Origin: Thermophagus sp052400625
GTDB lineage: Bacteria > Bacteroidota > Bacteroidia > Bacteroidales > Marinilabiliaceae
Strand: one strand, 5' to 3'
Length of the DNA stretch: 64,000 nt
Assembly (NCBI GenBank): GCA_052400625.1
Contig: JBQTGH010000007.1
Both the position numbers and the translations under genes were made by a program. The notes beneath the pieces are model-generated. The model did not search any database, was not told where the DNA came from, and worked only from the letters and a program-made list of their open reading frames with translations. Shown piece by piece: positions 16,857-22,978 of this stretch (positions within the stretch are counted from its first letter, which is position 1; every line of letters begins with the position of its first letter).

Positions 16857-18181
16857 GATTTTCCCTTTTGAATAAATTTGATTTTTTTTATTCGTCTTTT
16901 ATCGGCTGCCAAGATATTGAATTTATAAGGACCTATTTCAATAACCTCATGTTTTTCAGGAATAACACCCTTTATTTCAAGGAGGAGGCCTGCCAGAGTT
17001 TCGGCTTCGCCCTTTACTTTTTCAAAAACTTTTTCGTCAATTTCCGTGATGCGAAAAAAATCTTTCAGGAGTGTTTTCCCTTCAAAGGCCAGCGACCCGT
17101 CAGGCAAAACCGAATAAAAATCTTCTTCTTCATCCAATTCATCGCTGATTTCTCCAACAATCTCTTCCAGAATGTCTTCGAGGGTGATAATCCCCGACGT
17201 GCCACCGTATTCATCCACCACTATGGCCATGTGAATTTTGTTGGCCTGAAACTCCGTGAGGAGATCATTGATCCTTTTGGTTTCAGGGACATAATAGGCG
17301 GGTCGGATCAGCTTTTGCCATTGAAACGTGTTATCCTTCCCCAGATGAGGTAATAGATCCTTTACATATAACAGACCTTTCACATTGTCCGGGGTCTCTT
17401 CAAAAACCGGAATGCGCGAGTAGCCTGATTCCACAATGACTGAGAGCACCTTGTTGAAGTCGTTTTTTATCTCAAGATCGGTGACATCTACCCTGGCCGT
17501 CATAATTTCTGCGGCATTGATGTTCCCGAAAGTTACAATGCTTTTCAATATTTGCTTCTCCTCAAATACTTCATCACCGGTCAGATCGAGGGCATCTGAT
17601 ATGTCGTCAAGCGAGAGGTTTTTTATTTTCTGGGCAGCTTTGTTTTTGACATATTCGGATGATTTGACCAAAAGCATGCTTGCCGGTTTGAGGACCTTTA
17701 CCGCTGTCTTTAGGACCGACGATGCCCTGGAGGCAAATTTGCGCGGCGAGTGCCCTGCCAGAACTTTGGGAAATATTTCACCAAAAAAGAGAATGATGCT
17801 TGTGATAATTACAACATCAAAAATGAATTTCAGCGTGGTGTTGTCACCGAACGTTAACAGACCGGAAGAGATATAGGCCGAAAGAATTACGATGCCAACA
17901 TTGATGAAATTGTTGAGAATGAGAATGGTGGCCAAAAGCAACTCGGGATTTTCCAGATGCTTGATGACCTGTTGGCTTCGTTTGGAGTTTTCTGTTCTAA
18001 AATGGTCGATGTCGTCCGGCTTCAAAGAAAAAAAGGCGACTTCCGACCCTGATACAAAGGCTGATCCACCCAATAATAATAGGGTAGCGATGGCCGCAAC
18101 AATAATGTCCGTTGTTGGTGGGTGAAACAGCAGGTTGGTAGCCCCCATTGAAAAATGTGACAGAAATAAATAAGGTTCCAA
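16853..18181 (-). CDS. gldE: Gliding-associated CNNM/CBS-domain membrane protein GldE
   Basis: A 442-residue protein: CNNM (DUF21) transmembrane region in the first ~200 residues (GSAFVSGSEVAFFSL), paired CBS domains (TARVDVTDLEI, SRIPVFEETPDNVKGLLYVKDLL, and MAIVVDEYGGTSGIITLEDILEEIVGEI), and a C-terminal CorC/HlyC domain. The family is linked to Mg2+ transport or sensing. Its order between ssb and gldD is the conserved Bacteroidota arrangement. It follows ssb by 24 bp. Confidence 0.9.
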   Translation of the reverse strand: MEPYLFLSHFSMGATNLLFHPPTTDIIVAAIATLLLLGGSAFVSGSEVAFFSLKPDDIDHFRTENSKRSQQVIKHLENPELLLATILILNNFINVGIVILSAYISSGLLTFGDNTTLKFIFDVVIITSIILFFGEIFPKVLAGHSPRKFASRASSVLKTAVKVLKPASMLLVKSSEYVKNKAAQKIKNLSLDDISDALDLTGDEVFEEKQILKSIVTFGNINAAEIMTARVDVTDLEIKNDFNKVLSVIVESGYSRIPVFEETPDNVKGLLYVKDLLPHLGKDNTFQWQKLIRPAYYVPETKRINDLLTEFQANKIHMAIVVDEYGGTSGIITLEDILEEIVGEISDELDEEEDFYSVLPDGSLAFEGKTLLKDFFRITEIDEKVFEKVKGEAETLAGLLLEIKGVIPEKHEVIEIGPYKFNILAADKRRIKKIKFIQKGKS

Positions 18182-18205
18182 GGAATAACTATTTATTCAA
18201 TTTAC

Positions 18206-18700
18206 TTAAAATGGCAAATCGTCCGCTTCTTCCGAAGAATCCTCATTTCCGGCGCTAAATCCTTCATCATTGACGGGGCCTCCCGTCGATTGCGCGGCTG
18301 TATGGGATGTGGGTGCGGCAGGTGAAGATGCCGGACTTGACGAGGGCGTGTTGCCGGCGCCCGGATTATCTGATTTTCTGCCTAGCAGTTTTAATGTGTC
18401 AACGATAATTTCCGTGATGTACTTGGTCACGCCATCCTGTTCATAGGATCGTGTATGGAGCTTCCCTTCAATATATAACTGAGTTCCTTTTTTTATATAG
18501 GCTTCAGCGACTTTGACAAGACCTCTGCGAACGGTGATGTTGTGCCATTCCGTTCGTTCGGGGATCTGCCTTCCGTCTCTGGTGGTAAACCCCGGTTCGG
18601 TGGTCGCCAAGGGAAAATTGGCGACACCTTCATTGTTGTCGAAATATCTTACTTCGGGATCTTTCCCTACATTTCCTACTAAAATAACTTTGTTTATCAT
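18206..18700 (-). CDS. ssb: Single-stranded DNA-binding protein
   Basis: A 164-residue protein with an OB-fold (INKVILVGNVGKDPEVRYF, TEWHNITVR, YIEGKLHTRSYEQDG). A Pro/Ser/Ala-rich linker follows, and the acidic tip EEADDLPF matches the conserved DDLPF tail that recruits repair and replication partners. Placed between mutY and gldE, probably one transcript. Confidence 0.95.
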   Translation of the reverse strand: MINKVILVGNVGKDPEVRYFDNNEGVANFPLATTEPGFTTRDGRQIPERTEWHNITVRRGLVKVAEAYIKKGTQLYIEGKLHTRSYEQDGVTKYITEIIVDTLKLLGRKSDNPGAGNTPSSSPASSPAAPTSHTAAQSTGGPVNDEGFSAGNEDSSEEADDLPF

Positions 18701-18801
18701 TGTTGACAGGTTTTTGGCATTCTAATCAGCTAAAGTACTAACTTTTGATAGTGTTTCATAATTTTAGGAAGGGGAATTTTTTAGGATGTTAATTTTCAGG
18801 A

Positions 18802-19854
18802 CTAAATTAATATGGATAGATTTTTTTGGAGGATTTGAGGTAAGGGGAATTCAGCGATTTCTTTATTGTTTACCACCACTGTCCGGGTTTGATTGATGGT
18901 TTTGGGTAAAGGCCTGTTTTTGGGCCAGTTCACTTTGTAGAACAGGGTGTTGAGCTCCTGGTGCGTGAGCAAATGCTTGGCGTGATGTATCTTTTGAATT
19001 TTTAGGGTGTCCGAAAAGATTTGTTGCACCTGCTCCTGGATGTGGAGAATGGGAACTTTCTTGCCGGTCTCAATGACGGGAAATTGATACAGGCCTTTCC
19101 AAATATCGTCGGAAGTTCTTTTTTGTAGGATGGTGTATCCTTGTTCGGAAATGATCAGGAAATGAAGCCATCTTTTTTTTCTGGATATTTTTTTACTTTT
19201 TACGGGAAATTGGGCTTGTTGTCCGATGGCAGCAGCCTCGCACATTGAAGATACCGGACATTCATGGCATCGTGGAGAGGTCGGTTTGCAGATCAAGGCC
19301 CCCAAATCCATTAAGGCCTGATTGTGCGTCCCCGGATCGTTAACGTCTAACAGTTTGTGGGCCAACTTTTCAAAATGTTTTTTGCCTTCGGAGGTGTCGA
19401 TGGGGAGAGCAATGGCAAACACTCTGGAAAGAACCCGATAAACATTGCCGTCAACCACCGGTTTGGGTTCCCCAAACGCAATGGAGGCAATGGCCGCAGC
19501 AGTGTATGGACCAATTCCGCGGAGTTTTAATAAATTTTCGTATGTTTGTGGAAATAAGCCATTTTGTTTCAGAACGATGGTTTGGGCTGCCGCATGCAAA
19601 TTGCGGGCCCGTGAATAATAACCCAATCCCTGCCAGTGTTTCATGATCTGGCGCTCGGAGGCAGCGGCCAGTGTCCGGACGTCCGGAAATGAGCAGATGA
19701 AACGCTGATAATAGTTTAGACCTTGCTTGACTTGTGTTTGCTGAAGAATGACTTCTGAAATCCATATTTTATAAGGATCAGCGGTTTCACGCCAGGGGAG
19801 TTTTCTGCCATGCAATTGGTACCATTCTCTGATTTTTGATGCGAAGCAAGTCAT
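18802..19854 (-). CDS. mutY: A/G-specific adenine DNA glycosylase
   Basis: A 350-residue enzyme. Catalytic EVILQQTQV segment, helix-hairpin-helix LRGIGPYTAAAIAS, catalytic Asp in VVDGNVYRVLSR, [4Fe-4S] loop with Cys spacing 6-2-5 (CKPTSPRCHECPVSSMC), and a C-terminal NUDIX-like domain that reads 8-oxoG. It removes A mispaired with 8-oxoG. I start at MTCFASKIREWY (19854) and not at the ATG 18 bp upstream, because a -7 box (19870-19877) overlaps the upstream ATG. Confidence 0.92.
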   Translation of the reverse strand: MTCFASKIREWYQLHGRKLPWRETADPYKIWISEVILQQTQVKQGLNYYQRFICSFPDVRTLAAASERQIMKHWQGLGYYSRARNLHAAAQTIVLKQNGLFPQTYENLLKLRGIGPYTAAAIASIAFGEPKPVVDGNVYRVLSRVFAIALPIDTSEGKKHFEKLAHKLLDVNDPGTHNQALMDLGALICKPTSPRCHECPVSSMCEAAAIGQQAQFPVKSKKISRKKRWLHFLIISEQGYTILQKRTSDDIWKGLYQFPVIETGKKVPILHIQEQVQQIFSDTLKIQKIHHAKHLLTHQELNTLFYKVNWPKNRPLPKTINQTRTVVVNNKEIAEFPLPQILQKNLSILI

Positions 19855-19869
19855 TATTAAAAATTTATG

Positions 19870-19877
19870 CAAAAATA
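19870..19877 (-). promoter_or_regulatory. -7 box for mutY-ssb-gldE-gldD
   Basis: Minus strand TATTTTTG, matching TAnnTTTG, 16 bp upstream of the preferred mutY start. Transcription from here would leave a very short leader and exclude the upstream ATG. Confidence 0.45.
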
Positions 19878-19882
19878 GGGGT

Positions 19883-19917
19883 TTTGTTTTTTTTCTTATG
19901 GAATTCCTTTATCTTTG
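19883..19917 (+). promoter_or_regulatory. Promoter for HU gene
   Basis: TTTG (19883-19886), 23 nt, TATCTTTG (19910-19917). The -7 box is a full match and lies 60 bp before the HU start; the -33 spacing is at the long end. Confidence 0.55.
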
Positions 19918-19976
19918 CACACTGAAATTTAAAATTGACTTCTAATTAGTTGATAATTAAATAATTTTACAAAGAG

Positions 19977-20261
19977 ATGACAAAGGCTGATATTGTTAAT
20001 GAGATTTCGAAGAATACTGGAATTGAGAAGGTTACAGTTCAGAAAACTGTTGAAGCCTTCATGGAAACAGTAAAAGGGAACCTCGTGAAAGGTAAGAATG
20101 TATATCTGAGAGGATTTGGTAGTTTCATCGTGAAGAAGCGTGCAGAAAAGACTGCTCGTAACATTTCAAAAAATACTACTATTATTATTCCCGAGCATTT
20201 CATTCCTTCGTTCAAACCTTCCAAGAGTTTTGTAACGAAAGTGAAAAATAACGTGAAGTAA
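19977..20261 (+). CDS. hup: HU/IHF family DNA-binding protein
   Basis: A 94-residue protein. MTKADIVNEISKNTGI and the beta-arm region GFGSFIVKKRAEKTARNISKN match HU, with IPEHFIPSFKPSK in place of the usual VPAFKPGK. It bends and compacts DNA as a dimer. The basic arm has Ile-Ser-Lys in the tip where classic HU has Pro, so bending geometry may differ. It heads a short plus-strand run with the 30-residue protein. Confidence 0.92.
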   Translation: MTKADIVNEISKNTGIEKVTVQKTVEAFMETVKGNLVKGKNVYLRGFGSFIVKKRAEKTARNISKNTTIIIPEHFIPSFKPSKSFVTKVKNNVK

Positions 20262-20291
20262 AGATGTTTAACTTGTTAAATCAAATGTGCT

Positions 20292-20384
20292 ATGCCTAGC
20301 GGAAAAAAAAGAAAACGGCATAAGATGTCAACACATAAAAGAAAAAAGAGACTGCGCAAAAATCGTCATAAAAAGAAGAAGTAG
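20292..20384 (+). CDS. AURKAIP1/COX24-like 30-residue basic protein
   Basis: A 30-codon ORF, MPSGKKRKRHKMSTHKRKKR at its start, over half Lys/Arg/His. KRKRHKMxxHKRKKRLRKNRHK is the AURKAIP1/COX24 signature, which in mitochondria is the C-terminal part of small-subunit ribosomal protein mS38. A ribosome-associated role in this phylum is therefore likely but inferred. It lies 30 bp after HU and 118 bp before the RNase E/G gene. Confidence 0.85.
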   Translation: MPSGKKRKRHKMSTHKRKKRLRKNRHKKKK

Positions 20385-20502
20385 TCTTTTAATTTCTTTA
20401 GTTTAGGTATTACAAGAACAAATGGCCTTTGTGCTGTTTGTTCTTTTGTTGTACTTGTTAAGTCGTTCTTTGAAATAGTGGTAATTTAATTTAATTCGTA
20501 TT

Positions 20503-22062
20503 GTGAGTGCAGAACTATTTGTAGATGTAACTCCCGGCGAACTTGTCATTGCTTTGCTTGAAGATAAGCGTCTTGTTGAATTAAGACGGGAACCGAGCAA
20601 TGTCAAATTTGCAGTTGGCGATATTTATTTGGGTAAAGTGAAAAAAATTATGCCCGGATTAAATGCTGCGTTTGTGGATGTAGGGTATGAGAAAGATGCT
20701 TTTTTGCATTACCTCGATTTGGGGCCTCAGTTTCTCAGTCTTAATAAATACCTCAAACAGGCTAAAGCCAAAAAGGGAAGTGTCTCTTTGCACAAATTCA
20801 AACCGGAAAACGACATTAATAAAAACGGAACCATCGCCGAAGTATTAACAGGTGGGCAGGAAGTGCTTGTTCAGGTAGCCAAAGAGCCCATTTCTACAAA
20901 AGGGCCCAGACTAACTTCAGAGATTTCCATTGCTGGCCGAAACCTTATTCTTATTCCTTTCTCTGATCGGGTATCGGTAAGTCAGAAAATTAATTCTCCA
21001 GAGGAAAGAAGTCGTTTGAAACGGTTGTTGCTTAGTATTAAGCCCAAAAATTACGGAATTATTATCCGTACCGTAGCGGAAGGTAAAAGAGTTGCTGAAT
21101 TGGACAAAGAGCTTCGTACCCTCGTAAAACGTTGGGAAGAAGCCATGGCCAGAATTCGGGACGTCAAAATACCCGGTCTTGTATTGGGTGAAATTGGTCG
21201 AACCTCTGCTATTTTAAGAGATTTGCTGAATCCTTCTTTTCATTCCGTATTTATCAACGATATGGATATCTTTAAGGAAGTGCAGGAATATGTTGAACTT
21301 ATTGCCCCGGGTAAAGAGAAAATTGTCAAACTTTACCGTGGAAATGCACCCCTTTTCGATCAGTATGGAATAGAAAAGCAGATTAAAACGCTTTTTGGGC
21401 GGACCGTTTCATTTAAAAGCGGAGCTTATCTGATTATTGAACATACAGAAGCTTTGCATGTCATTGATGTTAACAGCGGGAACCGTTCGCGTTCGGCATC
21501 AGATCAGGAAACCAATGCTGTAGAGGTTAACCTTGCTGCAGCAGAAGAAATTGCAAGACAATTAAGGCTTAGAGATATGGGAGGCATTATTGTGGTCGAT
21601 TTTATCGACATGCAAACTGCCGAGCACCGTCAGCTGGTTTATGAAAAAATGAAACAAGCTATGGATGCCGACAGAACCAAACACAATATTTTGCCACTCA
21701 GTAAATTTGGACTGATGCAAATAACCCGGCAACGGGTGCGGCCCGAAATGCATATTGATACTAGCGAAAAGTGTCCGGTTTGCAATGGAAAAGGTAAAAT
21801 CACACCTTCTCTACTTTTTGCCGATACTTTGAATGACAAGATCCGGTTTGTTGTGCAAGAGTTGAAAAAGAAAAAATTGACCTTATGGGTTCATCCTTAT
21901 GTTTATTCCTACCTTAAACATGGGTTTCCATCACAAATCTTAAAATGGAAATTCGATCTTGGTTTTGGAATTAAGGTAAAACCATCCGATTCTCTTTCAT
22001 TCTTGGAATACAAGTTTGTTGACGATACAAAAAAGAAGCAGATTGTACACCCCGGTGTGTAA
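20503..22062 (+). CDS. rng: Ribonuclease E/G family endoribonuclease
   Basis: A 519-residue RNase G-length protein with GTG start (20503); no ATG fits. S1 domain at residues ~36-110 (VGDIYLGKVKKIMPGLNAAFVDVG), 5' sensor/RNase H-like region, catalytic Asp in IDVNSG (~322) and VDFIDM (~365), and Zn-link CPVCNGKGK. It cuts AU-rich single-stranded RNA, matures rRNA and starts mRNA decay. There is no long C-terminal scaffold as in E. coli RNase E. A strong terminator follows. Confidence 0.93.
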   Translation: MSAELFVDVTPGELVIALLEDKRLVELRREPSNVKFAVGDIYLGKVKKIMPGLNAAFVDVGYEKDAFLHYLDLGPQFLSLNKYLKQAKAKKGSVSLHKFKPENDINKNGTIAEVLTGGQEVLVQVAKEPISTKGPRLTSEISIAGRNLILIPFSDRVSVSQKINSPEERSRLKRLLLSIKPKNYGIIIRTVAEGKRVAELDKELRTLVKRWEEAMARIRDVKIPGLVLGEIGRTSAILRDLLNPSFHSVFINDMDIFKEVQEYVELIAPGKEKIVKLYRGNAPLFDQYGIEKQIKTLFGRTVSFKSGAYLIIEHTEALHVIDVNSGNRSRSASDQETNAVEVNLAAAEEIARQLRLRDMGGIIVVDFIDMQTAEHRQLVYEKMKQAMDADRTKHNILPLSKFGLMQITRQRVRPEMHIDTSEKCPVCNGKGKITPSLLFADTLNDKIRFVVQELKKKKLTLWVHPYVYSYLKHGFPSQILKWKFDLGFGIKVKPSDSLSFLEYKFVDDTKKKQIVHPGV

Positions 22063-22118
22063 TTATATATATGCTTTCTGATACTATTGGATTTTACTTG
22101 TGTTTTAATAATGAAAAT

Positions 22119-22158
22119 AAAAAAGCCATTTCTTCTTCCGAAGGAATGGCTTTTTTTG
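22119..22158 (+). terminator. Terminator of RNase E/G
   Basis: AAAAAGCCATTTCTTC pairs with GAAGGAATGGCTTTTT around a TTCC loop, then T-run; 56 bp after the stop codon. Confidence 0.85.
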
Positions 22159-22175
22159 TGCCTGAAAAGGACTAT

Positions 22176-22243
22176 TCAAGAACCTGCGTTGGGCACGCCG
22201 GCAGCTTTTAAACTCGCCCTTCGGTGTTTACAGGTTCGCTTGA
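22176..22243. repeat. Inverted repeat flanking the left edge of the 20-21 bp array
   Basis: TCAAGAACCTG (22176-22186) pairs with CAGGTTCGCTTGA (22231-22243), an 11-bp stem with a 2-nt bulge. It lies between the RNase terminator and the periodic array, and may mark the array boundary. Confidence 0.4.
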
Positions 22244-22257
22244 CGATATGAGGTGGC

Positions 22258-22621
22258 GGCGGGCGGTGTTGATGCCGTCCCGGCGGTTCATCACCGCTCC
22301 TGGCGGATGGGTGGGGCGTCCTGGCGGGTTACGACCCCTCCTGGCCAGTTCGTTCCCTCTCCTGGCGGTATTGCAACCCTTCCTGGCCGCCAGGAACGAC
22401 AATGGTTACGCCAGGAAAGGTCACCTAACCGCCAGGAAAGAAAAAATATGCGCCAGGAGGGGGGATGGATGGCCAGCGCCAGGCACCAGGTTGCCAGTGA
22501 GGGGCAGTCTTGCGCCAGCGCCGGGATAAAAATGCCGGGACGGCTTCCAAAATCGGCAGGAGCGGTGTTTTTGTGCCGCGATTAGGTGTTTCATGGCGGG
22601 AACCCATATTATGGGCCGGGA
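22258..22621. repeat. GC-rich array with 20-21 bp period and mirrored orientation
   Basis: About 19 degenerate copies of a 9-bp core. Cores read TCCTGGCGG at 22258 (weak), 22278, 22298, 22319, 22339, 22360 and 22381. The orientation then flips to CCGCCAGGA at 22387, 22408, 22429, 22450, 22470, 22491, 22512, 22532, 22553, 22573, 22593 and 22613. Spacing is 20 or 21 bp throughout except at the flip, where two cores form the palindrome TTCCTGGCCGCCAGGAA. Sequence between cores is not conserved. ORFs predicted here are heptad products of the 21-bp period, not genes. Confidence 0.85.
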
Positions 22622-22640
22622 ACAATTTTCTGTCCAATTC

Positions 22641-22757
22641 AAATTTTATGATTTCAACGAGCATGCTGCTGTTGTCCTCAAATAGAACCGATACAAGCTT
22701 TAAAATGAGCATGTGAGCGCCATTGGGCCATTGGATTGGAGCCATCGTATACCGATG
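22641..22757 (+). repeat. Start-codon-linked leader repeat, copy E (degenerate)
   Basis: TTTTATGATTTCAACGAGCATG at the left and GAGCATGTGAGCGCCATTGGGCC then GTATACCGATG at the right align with copies A, B and D. CATG at 22710 lies 45 nt before the ATG at 22755, the same distance as in the other copies. Stem pairing is weaker than in A and B. It precedes the 24-codon ORF below. Confidence 0.6.
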
Positions 22758-22829
22758 GAAGAGGTGGAGGAAGCACTGGCTCGACTTTTGTTTTTTCCGC
22801 AAAATCTGCTACCTTGTTTTAGGTTTTAA
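22755..22829 (+). CDS. 24-codon ORF directly behind leader copy E
   Basis: ATG to TAA encoding MEEVEEALARLLFFPQNLLP plus four residues. No family recognised. Its ATG is in the position that serves real genes in copies A, B and D, so it could be a leader peptide, the stub of a lost gene, or chance. It ends 147 bp before the next gene. Confidence 0.25.
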   Translation: MEEVEEALARLLFFPQNLLPCFRF

Positions 22830-22840
22830 ACCATTACCCG

Positions 22841-22978
22841 TTTAACGCTTTGAAATGAGCATGGCACTTTAGGAATGTTACCATCTGTCCTTGTCCTTTC
22901 CGGCAAAGAGTATGTGTGAAAAACAGGAGTCATGCGAGTTTCATCAGACCAATAAATGAGATAAATTTTATACGGATG
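22841..22978 (+). repeat. Start-codon-linked leader repeat, copy D
   Basis: TTTGAAATGAGCATGGC on the left, a longer (about 60 bp) centre, then GTCATGCGAGTTTCATCAGACC, an AT stretch, TTTTATACGG and the ATG at 22976. Arms GCATGGC (22859-22865) and GTCATGC (22929-22935) pair with one G-U. CATG at 22931 is 45 nt before the ATG. This shows that the GTG at 22916 and its 20 codons are repeat sequence and not part of the protein. Confidence 0.8.

Noticed and set aside
22258..22621. CRISPR array
   Set aside because: Cores are only 9 bp and degenerate, they flip orientation, the spacing is 20-21 bp and no cas gene is near.
22224..22802. Several overlapping ORFs of 64-125 codons on both strands
   Set aside because: They are products of the 21-bp period in the GC-rich array (heptads such as ARRGxxx on both strands) and match no family.
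22916..22975. GTG start 20 codons upstream for the receiver/PPDK-N protein
   Set aside because: These codons lie in leader repeat D; the same bases occur as noncoding sequence before mlaD and miaB.
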